Origin: UKL13-3 sp964392775
GTDB lineage: Bacteria; Bacteroidota; Bacteroidia; UKL13-3
Reading direction: 5' to 3'
Assembly (NCBI GenBank): GCA_964392775.1
Contig: CAYMRD010000013.1
Location: 19,905 to 83,904 of the forward strand
DNA length: 64,000 nt
Shown here: piece by piece, positions 45,611 through 54,255 of the stretch
How positions within the stretch are numbered: the first letter of the stretch is position 1
How the letters are laid out: each line of letters begins with the position of its first letter
Translations under genes and position numbers: made by a program
The notes under the pieces: model-generated
What the model saw: the letters and a program-made list of their open reading frames with translations, nothing else
What the model was told of the DNA's origin: nothing
Databases searched by the model: none

Positions 45611-45613
45611 ATC

Positions 45614-46120
45614 ATGAGCGAAATTACAAACGAACATTTATTAAGCAGACTGAGAGCCCAGTTCGGGGAATTCATCTACAATGAATCGACTCCGTATGAA
45701 CTGGCTACAATCGTATTGCATAAAGATAAAATTGTGGAAGTACTCACCTGGTTGTACAACGACCCTGAGTTTAAATTCCAGTTTTTAACCGATGTATGCG
45801 GCATTCATTTTCCGGAAGCCAAGGGCGCAGAGTTGGGAGTGATATACCATGTACACAGTTTAACCAACAACTTGCGTTTGCGCATTAAATGTTTTATGCC
45901 TGTTGACAATCCGAGCATTAGCAGCATTACATCTGTTTTCCCAGCTGCCAACTGGCAGGAGCGCGAAACATTCGACTTTTATGGAATTTTGTTTGAAGGA
46001 CATCCAAATTTGAAACGTATATTAAACGTTGACGAAATGGATTATTCGCCAATGCGCAAAGAGTTTCCATTGGAAGATGGAACCCGCACCGATAAAGAAG
46101 ATCAATATTTTGGAAGATAA
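45614..46120 (+). CDS. nuoC: NADH-quinone oxidoreductase subunit C
   Basis: A 168-residue peripheral-arm subunit (30 kDa type). Conserved parts are FQFLTDVCGIHFPE, IYHVHSLTNNLRLRIKC and WQERETFDFYGILFEGHPNLKRIL. It is separate from nuoD here, not fused as in enterobacteria. It is followed after 11 bases by nuoD. Confidence 0.95.
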   Translation: MSEITNEHLLSRLRAQFGEFIYNESTPYELATIVLHKDKIVEVLTWLYNDPEFKFQFLTDVCGIHFPEAKGAELGVIYHVHSLTNNLRLRIKCFMPVDNPSISSITSVFPAANWQERETFDFYGILFEGHPNLKRILNVDEMDYSPMRKEFPLEDGTRTDKEDQYFGR

Positions 46121-46131
46121 GGAATAGACCC

Positions 46132-47400
46132 ATGAGCAACATCACCGAAATAAAAAACGAGTTTGATAAACCGAAAAGTCTTCCAGACTTATCTAAGGTA
46201 GAGCACCATTCAACGCTTGCTAACCAAAGCACTGAAGAGGATTATAATATCTTAAACCTCGGTCCTACCCATCCTGCAACACATGGAATTTTCCAGAATG
46301 TGCTTAAGATGGATGGGGAGATCATTAAGGATGCAGAACAAACCATCGGGTATATTCACCGTGCATTCGAAAAAATTGCGGAACACCGTCCGTTTTACCA
46401 AATCACACCGTTGACCGACCGGATGAACTACTGCTCATCTCCTATCAACAATATAGGATGGCACATGACGGTTGAAAAACTGATTGGTGCCGAGATTCCA
46501 AAACGTGCCCAGTACATGCGTGTAATCATTATGGAGCTGGCACGTATTGCCGACCATATTATTTGCAATACCATTATTGGTGCCGATACCGGAGCCTTAA
46601 CCGGCTTTACATATATGTTCCAGTGGCGTGAAAAGATTTACGATATCTACGAACAGATTTGTGGAGCCCGTTTAACAACAAACATCGGTCGTATTGGAGG
46701 TTTGGAGCGCGATTTCAACGATGAGGTATACAAAAAAATCAAAGAATTTTTGCGCGACTTCCCTAAAGTATTCCGCGAATTTACAGCCCTCCTTGAACGC
46801 AACCGTATTTTTATGGATCGTGTAGTAAACGTAGGTGGCATCAGCGGAGAAAGAGCCTTGGCTTATGGTTTTACCGGACCAAACTTACGTGCAGCGGGTA
46901 TTGATTACGATGTGCGTGTGATGAACCCATATAGTTCGTATGAAGATTTTGACTTTGCTGTTCCGATTGGTGTGAATGGTGATACTTACGACCGTTTCCG
47001 TGTTCGTCAGGAAGAGATTTGGGAAAGTATGAAAATCATTCAGCAGGCGTTGGACAATATGCCTCAGGGCAAACACTTTGCTGATATTCCTGAGTTTTAC
47101 CTGCCTCCAAAAGAGGAAGTATACCGCAGCATGGAAGCGTTGATCTGGCACTTTAAAATTGTGATGGGCGAAACCGATGTTCCTAAGGGCGAAGTATACC
47201 ACAGTGTTGAAGGTGGAAATGGTGAATTAGGGTTTTACCTTGTAAGTGATGGCGGACGTGCTCCGTACCGTTTGCATTTCCGCAGACCTTGCTTCATTTA
47301 CTATCAGGCATACCCCGAAATGATTAAAGGACAAATGTTAAGTGATGCGATCCTCACCATGAGCAGTATGAATGTGATTGCGGGAGAGCTTGATGCATAA
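46132..47400 (+). CDS. nuoD: NADH-quinone oxidoreductase subunit D
   Basis: A 422-residue 49-kDa-type subunit that forms the quinone pocket with NuoB. The first ~35 residues (an acidic, polar leader ending STEEDYN) precede the conserved LGPTHPATHGIFQNVLKMDG. Further blocks are YIHRAFEKIAEHR, DRMNYCSSPINN and ARIADHIICNT. The C-terminal SMNVIAGELDA is intact. Confidence 0.96.
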   Translation: MSNITEIKNEFDKPKSLPDLSKVEHHSTLANQSTEEDYNILNLGPTHPATHGIFQNVLKMDGEIIKDAEQTIGYIHRAFEKIAEHRPFYQITPLTDRMNYCSSPINNIGWHMTVEKLIGAEIPKRAQYMRVIIMELARIADHIICNTIIGADTGALTGFTYMFQWREKIYDIYEQICGARLTTNIGRIGGLERDFNDEVYKKIKEFLRDFPKVFREFTALLERNRIFMDRVVNVGGISGERALAYGFTGPNLRAAGIDYDVRVMNPYSSYEDFDFAVPIGVNGDTYDRFRVRQEEIWESMKIIQQALDNMPQGKHFADIPEFYLPPKEEVYRSMEALIWHFKIVMGETDVPKGEVYHSVEGGNGELGFYLVSDGGRAPYRLHFRRPCFIYYQAYPEMIKGQMLSDAILTMSSMNVIAGELDA

Positions 47401-47613
47401 GAAGTAGGCAAATAAGAGAATATGCAGTAGGCAGTTGAAGAATACAGGTGATTAATAAATTCGAATATTAAAGCCCGAAATTCGAAAAGAAGAAAGACTG
47501 TTAGGAGCAATGTCCTGCTGAGTTTATCGAAGCAAGACCTCTGGTAGATTTGAAGTAATTAAGAAAAAGGGAAAAGAGACTATTAGAAATCTCCAATCCG
47601 AAATATAAAAGGT
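47401..47613. other. Spacer between nuoD and nuoE with phrase repeats
   Basis: This 213-base gap holds AGTAGGCA-type words, AATTCGAATATTAAAG with GAAATTCGAAAAG (also seen at 53988 and 59136), and at 47511-47538 a phrase TGCTGAGTTTATCGAAGCAA whose reverse complement recurs at 60336-60355. No gene is seen. Confidence 0.75.
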
Positions 47614-48156
47614 ATGAGTAATACTGAAATAAAATTTAATGCAGAAGCAATGGCTACGGTTCAAAAGATCATAACCCGTTACCCTGCAGGTAAAGAAAAG
47701 TCGGCTTTGTTGCCGATCTTACATGTGGCACAAGCCGAGTTTGACGGTTGGCTGAGCCCTCAGGTAATGGATTATGTTGCTTCCATTCTCAAAATCCAAC
47801 CGATAGAAGTATATGAGGTAGCATCATTTTACACGATGTATAACTTAAAGCCTGTTGGTAAATGTTTACTGGAAGTATGCCGTACCAGCAGTTGCTGGAT
47901 CCGTGGTGCCGAAGATGTAGTGAAACATATCGAAAAACGTTTGGGCATCAAAGAAGGTGAAACATCTGCTGACGGAATGTTTACCCTTAAAACGGTTGAA
48001 TGTTTGGGATCATGCGGTACTGCACCTATGTTGATGTGTGGTTCACAATTCCACGAAAACCTTACCTTGGAAAAAGTAGATAATCTATTGGATTCTTTGA
48101 AAAAAGAAAACAAGCGTAAAACGTATTTTGATGACGTAACGATAGAAAGTTATTAG
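47614..48156 (+). CDS. nuoE: NADH-quinone oxidoreductase subunit E
   Basis: A 180-residue 24-kDa-type subunit with a [2Fe-2S] cluster. The ligands are in LEVCRTSSCWIRG and VECLGSCGTAPMLMC. It belongs to the NADH dehydrogenase module with NuoF and NuoG. The 66-base gap to nuoF is made of AATAACTA-like words. Confidence 0.95.
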   Translation: MSNTEIKFNAEAMATVQKIITRYPAGKEKSALLPILHVAQAEFDGWLSPQVMDYVASILKIQPIEVYEVASFYTMYNLKPVGKCLLEVCRTSSCWIRGAEDVVKHIEKRLGIKEGETSADGMFTLKTVECLGSCGTAPMLMCGSQFHENLTLEKVDNLLDSLKKENKRKTYFDDVTIESY

Positions 48157-48222
48157 TTATTAAGTTAATTGTTAATAGAAAAACCAATAACTAAATAACG
48201 AATAACCCAATAACTAATAAAG

Positions 48223-49584
48223 ATGGGAAAGAAATTACTAACAGAACACATAGACGTACCGGGTATTCAGGGTTACGAGGTATACCGCAAAATGGGTGGT
48301 TATGCTTCGGTTGAAAAAGCTATCAAAACCATGAAACCCGAGGATGTGGTGGAAGAGGTTAAGAAATCAGGCCTTCGCGGACGTGGTGGTGCGGGTTTCC
48401 CTACCGGAATGAAATGGAGCTTTTTGGCCAAACCCGAAGGTGTTGCACGCTATTTAGTATGTAATGCTGACGAATCGGAGCCGGGTACGTTTAAAGACCG
48501 CTATCTGATGTCGCGCATCCCCCACCTGCTCATTGAAGGAATGATCACTTCAAGTTATGCATTGGGAGCAAATACCTCATATATTTATGTACGTGGTGAA
48601 TACTACTATATCATTGCCATTTTAGAAAAAGCCATTGCCGAAGCATACACTGCCGGTTGGTTGGGTAAAAATATTCAAGGTTCGGGATACGATTTAGATC
48701 TATATGTTCAACCGGGAGGTGGTGCTTATATCTGTGGTGAAGAAACTGCTTTATTGGAATCACTCGAAGGTAAACGAGGCAATCCTCGCATCAAACCACC
48801 ATTCCCTGCAATTGCAGGATTGTATGGCTGCCCGACTGTAGTGAATAATGTTGAAACCATTGCCGCTGTTGTTCCGATTGTGAATCAGGGTGGTGATGCT
48901 TATGCATCTGTAGGTATTGGCAAATCAACCGGAACCAAACTTATTTCGGCATCGGGACATATCAATAAGCCGGGTATTTATGAAATCGAAATGGGAATTA
49001 CCGTTGAAGATTTTATTTACAGCGATGAATATTGCGGTGGTATTTTGAATGGCAAAAAGATGAAGGCTGTAATTGCCGGAGGTTCTTCCGTTCCGATTTT
49101 ACCAACCGAATTGATCCTCAAAACGGCTGCGGGCGAACCGCGTATCATGAGTTACGAAGGGTTAGCAGATGGTGGATTTGCAACCGGAACCATGTTGGGT
49201 TCGGGCGGATTTATTGTGATGGATGAAACGGTGAGCATTCCGAAAAACCTTTGGAACTTAACCCGTTTTTACCACCACGAAAGCTGCGGACAATGCAGCC
49301 CTTGCCGTGAAGGAACCGGATGGATGGAAAAAATATTGCACAAAATTGTAGATGGACACGGAACAGTAGCCGATATTGATTTGTTGTGGGACCTGCAAAG
49401 CAAGATTGAAGGAAATACCATTTGCCCGCTGGGTGATGCGGCTGCATGGCCGGTGGCAAGCGCCATTCGTCATTTCCGTGCCGAGTTTGAAGAGTACGTA
49501 AAACATGGCGATAAGATCAAGGATGTGAAGTATTACTTCCACACCCATAATATGGATCCGGCTGCGGCTTATAGTAGCTTGTAA
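48223..49584 (+). CDS. nuoF: NADH-quinone oxidoreductase subunit F
   Basis: A 453-residue NADH-oxidising subunit with FMN and a [4Fe-4S] cluster. Visible are the NADH/FMN loops GLRGRGGAGFPTGMKWSF and CNADESEPGTFKDRYLM, GAYICGEETALLESLEG, and the cluster motif ESCGQCSPCREGTGWM with the distal Cys in NTICPLGDA. It is followed by a toxin-antitoxin pair rather than directly by nuoG. Confidence 0.96.
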   Translation: MGKKLLTEHIDVPGIQGYEVYRKMGGYASVEKAIKTMKPEDVVEEVKKSGLRGRGGAGFPTGMKWSFLAKPEGVARYLVCNADESEPGTFKDRYLMSRIPHLLIEGMITSSYALGANTSYIYVRGEYYYIIAILEKAIAEAYTAGWLGKNIQGSGYDLDLYVQPGGGAYICGEETALLESLEGKRGNPRIKPPFPAIAGLYGCPTVVNNVETIAAVVPIVNQGGDAYASVGIGKSTGTKLISASGHINKPGIYEIEMGITVEDFIYSDEYCGGILNGKKMKAVIAGGSSVPILPTELILKTAAGEPRIMSYEGLADGGFATGTMLGSGGFIVMDETVSIPKNLWNLTRFYHHESCGQCSPCREGTGWMEKILHKIVDGHGTVADIDLLWDLQSKIEGNTICPLGDAAAWPVASAIRHFRAEFEEYVKHGDKIKDVKYYFHTHNMDPAAAYSSL

Positions 49585-49598
49585 TATTTGATGTGAAG

Positions 49599-49904
49599 AT
49601 GAATCTCATAAACCAACATATCAACCAAATTAGCATTTTGTGTAGCAAGCACAAGGTGAAAGAACTATATGCTTTTGGCTCTGTATTAGATGAAAAAAAA
49701 TTTAGCCCAGATAGTGATGTGGATTTGTTGGTTGATTTTGAAAACGTCCCTTTGCTGGAGTACGCAGATAATTTTTTTGATCTGGCAGATGAATTAGAAA
49801 GTTTATTGAAGAGAAAAGTAGATTTACTTACTATAAAATCATTAACGAATAAGTATTTTATAGAAAATGTCAACAGCACCAAAAAGATAGTGTATGAAGC
49901 TTAG
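49599..49904 (+). CDS. MntA-type minimal nucleotidyltransferase, antitoxin
   Basis: A 101-residue minimal nucleotidyltransferase with the hallmark GSxxx...DxD motif: LYAFGSVLDEKKFSPDSDVDLLVDF. In characterised MntA/HepT pairs this enzyme transfers AMP to the HEPN toxin and so silences it. The ATG at 49599 is preferred to a GTG two codons earlier at 49593. It begins 14 bases after nuoF and overlaps the HEPN gene by 11 bases, as in many such pairs. The gene is more AT-rich than the nuo genes around it, suggesting insertion. Confidence 0.9.
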   Translation: MNLINQHINQISILCSKHKVKELYAFGSVLDEKKFSPDSDVDLLVDFENVPLLEYADNFFDLADELESLLKRKVDLLTIKSLTNKYFIENVNSTKKIVYEA

Positions 49905-50247
49905 ACTAAAAGCACATCTTAATGATATACTTGAGGCAATAAATGATATTGATTCGTTTATTGGTGAACAGAAAATATTTGAGCAGTTTGTTAACAACAA
50001 GCTCATCAATAGTGCAGTTGAAAGGAAATTTGAAATTATTGGAAAGGCAATGAATAGACTAAAGCGTGATGCTCCCGAAATGGTAATTGAGAATCAAAGA
50101 GCAATTATTAGTTTTCGAAACAGAGTTATTCATGCTTACGACAGCATAGACAAGGAAGTAATTTGGGCAATTGTTATAAATCACCTTCCTAAATTAAAAG
50201 CCGAAGTCGAAACATTGTTGAAAAATTTAAGTAACGAAAAAGGTTAA
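49894..50247 (+). CDS. HepT-type HEPN domain toxin
   Basis: A 117-residue all-helical HEPN protein (DUF86/HepT type). The catalytic RxxxxHxY motif is present as RNRVIHAY near residue 70, with the preceding IIGKAMNRLKRDAPEM helix typical of the family. Known HepT proteins are RNases that cut tRNA or mRNA and are neutralised by AMPylation. It overlaps the MntA gene and ends 6 bases before nuoG, so the pair must be read through by nuo transcription. Confidence 0.9.
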   Translation: MKLRLKAHLNDILEAINDIDSFIGEQKIFEQFVNNKLINSAVERKFEIIGKAMNRLKRDAPEMVIENQRAIISFRNRVIHAYDSIDKEVIWAIVINHLPKLKAEVETLLKNLSNEKG

Positions 50248-50253
50248 AAGCAG

Positions 50254-51228
50254 ATGGCAAAAGTAACCATAGATGGAATTACAATTGAGGTAGCAGATGG
50301 AACAACCATTCTGAATGCTGCCCGTGCGATTGGAAAAGAGGTAGCCCCTCCTACCATGTGTTATTACAGCAAACTCAAAACCAGCGGAGGCTATTGCCGT
50401 ACCTGCCTGGTTGAGGTGAGCAAAGGTTCCGAAAAAGATCCTCGCCCGATGCCAAAGCTGGTTGCCAGCTGCCGCACAACGGTAATGGACGGTATGGAAG
50501 TAAAAAACACCACCAGCCCTAAAGTACTGGAAGCGCGTAAAGGTGTTGTTGAGTTTTTATTGGCCAACCACCCACTCGACTGCCCTATTTGCGATCAGGC
50601 AGGTGAATGCCATTTACAGGATTTGAGCTATGAGCATGGTTCGGCTAAAACCCGTTATGAGTTTGAGCGCAGGACCTTTGATAAGATTAATATCGGAGAA
50701 AAAATACAATTGCACATGACCCGCTGTATCCTTTGTTACCGCTGCGTAAAAACAGCCGAGCAAATCACAGACGGACGTGTTCACGGTGTATTGAACCGTG
50801 GTGATGTTTCTGAAATCTCAACTTATATCGAACAGGCTATCGACAATGATTTCTCAGGAAACGTGATTGATGTTTGTCCGGTTGGAGCTTTAACTGATAA
50901 AACCTTCCGCTTTAAAAGCCGTGTATGGTTCACCAAACCTGTGGATGCACACCGAAACTGTGAAAATGAAAAATGTAAAGGTGAAGTGGTATTGTGGTAT
51001 AAAGGCGAAGATGTATTGCGTGTTACAGGGCGTAAAGACCAATGGGGCGAAGTGGAAGAGTTTATTTGCAATACCTGCCGCTTCGATAAAAAGAAAACCA
51101 GCGACTGGACCATTGAAGGCCCGAGAGAGATCGACCATACTTCGGTAATCTCTGCCAACCATTATGCCCGCACCCTGGTTAAACCAAACGAATTTAAGTT
51201 GAACGAGATAAACCCAATTTCTGAATAA
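50254..51228 (+). CDS. nuoG: NADH-quinone oxidoreductase subunit G, short form
   Basis: A 324-residue iron-sulfur subunit. The [2Fe-2S] domain has ligands in PTMCYYSKLKTSGGYCRTC and ASCRTTV. The [4Fe-4S] ligands are in LDCPICDQAGECHLQDL and RCILCYRCVKTAEQITDG, with VIDVCPVGALTDKTFRFKSR after them. A last Cys cluster (CENEKCKGE, ICNTCRFDKK) begins the usual domain of the large NuoG but stops soon after. The long molybdopterin-oxidoreductase-like C-terminus of other NuoG proteins is missing. Short NuoG is, to my knowledge, common in this phylum. Its stop overlaps the nuoH start as TAATG. Confidence 0.92.
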   Translation: MAKVTIDGITIEVADGTTILNAARAIGKEVAPPTMCYYSKLKTSGGYCRTCLVEVSKGSEKDPRPMPKLVASCRTTVMDGMEVKNTTSPKVLEARKGVVEFLLANHPLDCPICDQAGECHLQDLSYEHGSAKTRYEFERRTFDKINIGEKIQLHMTRCILCYRCVKTAEQITDGRVHGVLNRGDVSEISTYIEQAIDNDFSGNVIDVCPVGALTDKTFRFKSRVWFTKPVDAHRNCENEKCKGEVVLWYKGEDVLRVTGRKDQWGEVEEFICNTCRFDKKKTSDWTIEGPREIDHTSVISANHYARTLVKPNEFKLNEINPISE

Positions 51229-52250
51229 TGATTTTAGCTATCCTCTTTAAAACCATTCTTATCTTCATCATCTTTATGGTGAGTTTGGGTATTGCCGCCT
51301 ACAGCACCTACGCGGAGCGTAAAGTGGCTGCCATCATGCAGGACCGTGTGGGTCCCGACAGAGCCGGACCTTTTGGTTTATTGCAACCGCTTGCCGATGG
51401 TGTAAAAATGTTTACCAAGGAAGAGATCATTCCCAATGCTTCCGACCGTTTGCTGTTTATCCTCGGCCCTTGTGTATTCATGCTTACCTCTTTAATGATG
51501 AGCGCGGTGATTCCCTGGGGAAAATCATTTGAGATTGGTGGTATGGAGTTTAGCATGCAGGTTGCTGATATCAATATTGGTATCTTGTATATCATGGCCA
51601 TTGCCAGTATTGGTGTGTATGGTATCATGATCGGTGGTTGGGCTTCCAACAATAAGTATTCATTGCTGGGCGCTATTCGTGCCTCATCGCAAATGATTAG
51701 TTACGAGTTGGCTATGGGTATGTCGATTGTTGCCATTATTTTGATGACAGGTTCATTGAGCCTGCGCGAAATTGTAGACGGGCAACAGTATGGTCACTGG
51801 AATGTGTTTTACCAACCCCTTGGCTTTTTGATTTTCTTAATCTGTGCCTTTGCCGAAGCCAACCGTGCTCCTTTTGATTTGGCCGAATGTGAAACCGAAT
51901 TGATTGGTGGATACCATACCGAGTTCAGTTCCATGAAACTGGGTTTATACCTGTTTGCCGAATATATCAGCATGTTCATTTCATCGGCTGTTATCGCCTG
52001 CTTGTACTTTGGCGGTTACCATTTCCCGGGACTGGATAGTTTAGACCTTCCACAAAATATTGCGGCCATGGTAAGTGTGGCTGTATTGTTTGCCAAAACC
52101 TTCTTCTTCATTTTCTTCTTCATGTGGGTTCGCTGGACCGTCCCGCGGTTCCGCTATGATCAGTTGATGAAACTCGGATGGCAGATTTTGATTCCTCTCT
52201 CTATCCTGAACATTTTGGCTACGGGAGCGTGGATAACGTTTATGAAGTAA
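51228..52250 (+). CDS. nuoH: NADH-quinone oxidoreductase subunit H
   Basis: A 340-residue membrane subunit next to the quinone site, with eight helices. Conserved blocks are YAERKVAAIMQDRVGPDRAG, GLLQPLADGVKMFTKEE, EANRAPFDLAECETELIGGY and WVRWTVPRFRYDQLMKLGW. It shares one base with the nuoG stop. Confidence 0.96.
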   Translation: MILAILFKTILIFIIFMVSLGIAAYSTYAERKVAAIMQDRVGPDRAGPFGLLQPLADGVKMFTKEEIIPNASDRLLFILGPCVFMLTSLMMSAVIPWGKSFEIGGMEFSMQVADINIGILYIMAIASIGVYGIMIGGWASNNKYSLLGAIRASSQMISYELAMGMSIVAIILMTGSLSLREIVDGQQYGHWNVFYQPLGFLIFLICAFAEANRAPFDLAECETELIGGYHTEFSSMKLGLYLFAEYISMFISSAVIACLYFGGYHFPGLDSLDLPQNIAAMVSVAVLFAKTFFFIFFFMWVRWTVPRFRYDQLMKLGWQILIPLSILNILATGAWITFMK

Positions 52251-52350
52251 GAGGAAAGAGAGAGAAGAAAGAGAAAAGAAATTAAGAATTAATAATTAAG
52301 AATAGAGACCTAATCAACTGAATTACTCTATCAACTTAATCAACTATAAC

Positions 52351-52890
52351 ATGCAATTAACAAACAGATCGAAAGTAGTTGTCAAAAGAGAAATGAGTTG
52401 GGCTGAGAAGCTCTACTTACCTGCCATCTTTGGCGGTATGGCTATTACCTTTAAGCACATGTTTAAAAAAGCGGCTACGGTAAAGTACCCTGAACAAACC
52501 CGTGAGGTTGCTCCTGTGTACCGTGGTGTGCATGTGTTGAAACGCGATGAGCAGGGCCGTGAAAACTGTACCGCCTGTGGTTTATGTGCCGTAAGTTGTC
52601 CGGCCGAGGCCATCACCATGGAAGCTGCCGAGCGCCAAAAAGGAGAAGAAAGCCTGTACCGTGAAGAGAAATATGCCGCCAAATACGAAATCAATATGCT
52701 GCGTTGCATCTTCTGCGGATTGTGTGAAGAGGCTTGTCCGAAAGATGCTATTTACCTTACCGACCGTATCATCGACTCGAAATATACCCGCAGTGGATTT
52801 ATTTACGGTAAAGACAAACTGGTAGAAGGAGTAAAACCTGAAGAGCGCGTGGATATTGGCAAACGCAAAAAGAAATACCAGTTTTCATAA
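52351..52890 (+). CDS. nuoI: NADH-quinone oxidoreductase subunit I
   Basis: A 179-residue ferredoxin-like subunit with two [4Fe-4S] clusters, ligands in CTACGLCAVSCPAEAI and CIFCGLCEEACPKDAIY. It lies 100 bases after nuoH. The gap holds GAAAGAGAGAGAAGAAAGAG and AAGAATTAATAATTAAGAAT, low-complexity phrases without a gene. Confidence 0.95.
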   Translation: MQLTNRSKVVVKREMSWAEKLYLPAIFGGMAITFKHMFKKAATVKYPEQTREVAPVYRGVHVLKRDEQGRENCTACGLCAVSCPAEAITMEAAERQKGEESLYREEKYAAKYEINMLRCIFCGLCEEACPKDAIYLTDRIIDSKYTRSGFIYGKDKLVEGVKPEERVDIGKRKKKYQFS

Positions 52891-52942
52891 ATTTTAACCG
52901 AATAATTATACTTGCGACCCACATCGCTTTAATCCATAAGAA

Positions 52943-53440
52943 ATGACTCAATATTTGTTTTATCTGTTAGCTGCCCTCTCTGTCATCAGTGCTTTGCTGG
53001 TGGTGTTTTCAAGGGTTCCTGTATACAGCGTATTGTGGCTGGTGGTTTGTTTTTTCACCATTGCCGGACATTATATCTTGCTCAATGCACAGTTCCTGGC
53101 CATCGTACACATAATAGTGTATGCCGGAGCCATCATGGTATTGTTCCTGTTTGTGGTGATGTTGCTCAACCTCAATAAAGAAAACGAACAACACAAAGTG
53201 AACAAGGTGAAGTTTGCAGCCGTAATCTCGGGTGGAATTTTATTCCTGACCCTGATTGCTGCCATGCGCTCTACAACTCTTGGTCCATATACGTTGCCAC
53301 CAACAAGCAATACCGGAATGGTTCAACAAGTGGGTATGAAGTTGTTTACCGACTTCGTTCTTCCATTTGAAATCTCTTCTGTCCTGTTCCTTTCGGCCAT
53401 GATTGGCGCTGTTGTGTTGGCGAAGAAGGAGAAGAATTAG
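52943..53440 (+). CDS. nuoJ: NADH-quinone oxidoreductase subunit J
   Basis: A 165-residue five-helix membrane subunit. FLAIVHIIVYAGAIMVLFLFVVMLLNL is the conserved helix with the pi-bulge region important for coupling (shown in part: AIVHIIVYAGAIMVLF). It is followed by a 208-base spacer before nuoK. Confidence 0.93.
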   Translation: MTQYLFYLLAALSVISALLVVFSRVPVYSVLWLVVCFFTIAGHYILLNAQFLAIVHIIVYAGAIMVLFLFVVMLLNLNKENEQHKVNKVKFAAVISGGILFLTLIAAMRSTTLGPYTLPPTSNTGMVQQVGMKLFTDFVLPFEISSVLFLSAMIGAVVLAKKEKN

Positions 53441-53648
53441 GAAGCAAGAGGAAAGTAGGCAGTAAGCAAAAGAATGAATAATGAGAAATAAATAATGAAG
53501 AATAGTCTGTTCCAACGAAAAGAATTAAAGTCCACGAATGAAATACCGAACGACTCGGCCTTCGTGCTCTTTCTTAACTTAAACCTTCGTGTTCTTCGTG
53601 TACGTATTTAAATAAATAAACCGCAATAATTAACTCGTAATTAAAGAT

Positions 53649-53972
53649 ATGAACGAAACAATTGGACAAGCTATTCCGCAAAACTGGTACTTATTGCTCA
53701 GCACCTTTTTGTTTTGCATTGGTGTGATCGGAGTGCTTTTCCGCAGGAACGCCATCATCATTTTAATGTGTGTGGAGCTGATGCTGAATGCCGTGAACCT
53801 GTTATTGGTATCGTTCTCGGCCTATAATGGCAATAGTGACGGGCAGGTATTCGTATTTTTCATTATGGTGGTAGCAGCAGCCGAAGTAGCTGTTGGACTA
53901 GCCCTGCTGGTAAGCATTTACCGCAATGTGATGAGTACCGATATCAATGTATTGAGTAAATTAAAAGGTTAA
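53649..53972 (+). CDS. nuoK: NADH-quinone oxidoreductase subunit K
   Basis: A 107-residue three-helix subunit in the proton-pumping arm. Key parts are LFRRNAIIILMCVELMLNAVN with the conserved Glu and VAAAEVAVGLALLVSIYR with the second one. Length is normal. Confidence 0.94.
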   Translation: MNETIGQAIPQNWYLLLSTFLFCIGVIGVLFRRNAIIILMCVELMLNAVNLLLVSFSAYNGNSDGQVFVFFIMVVAAAEVAVGLALLVSIYRNVMSTDINVLSKLKG

Positions 53973-54255
53973 AGAGAAAGAAAATTCGAATATCAAAATC
54001 AGAAATTCGAAAAAAGAAGAAAGAAATGCCACAAAGGCTCCAAGACACAAAGAAACACTAAGAGAAAACGCCTTAGTGAAACTTAGAGTCCTTGTGGCTT
54101 AGTGGCGAAAAAAAAAAATGCCACAAAGGCACTAAGACACAAAGGAACACCAAGCATTGTTCGAGAGGAGAAACCTTAGTGAAACTTAGAGTCTTAGTGG
54201 CTAAACAAAAAGCTAATGGCTAAAGGCCAAAAGCTCCACATAAAAATAACACAAC
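53973..54255. repeat. Two copies of a CCACAAAGGC phrase repeat in the nuoK-nuoL spacer
   Basis: 54028-54110 and 54119-54204 are two versions of the same text: TGCCACAAAGGCnCnAAGAC, ACAAAGnAACACnAAG, then CCTTAGTGAAACTTAGAGTC and TTGTGGCTTAGTGGC. Each starts and ends with near-complementary words and so can form a loose hairpin. Related pieces occur at 37690-37858 and 39158-39192. An AATTCGAATATCAAAATC phrase precedes them at 53987-54012. No gene is seen. Confidence 0.85.
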
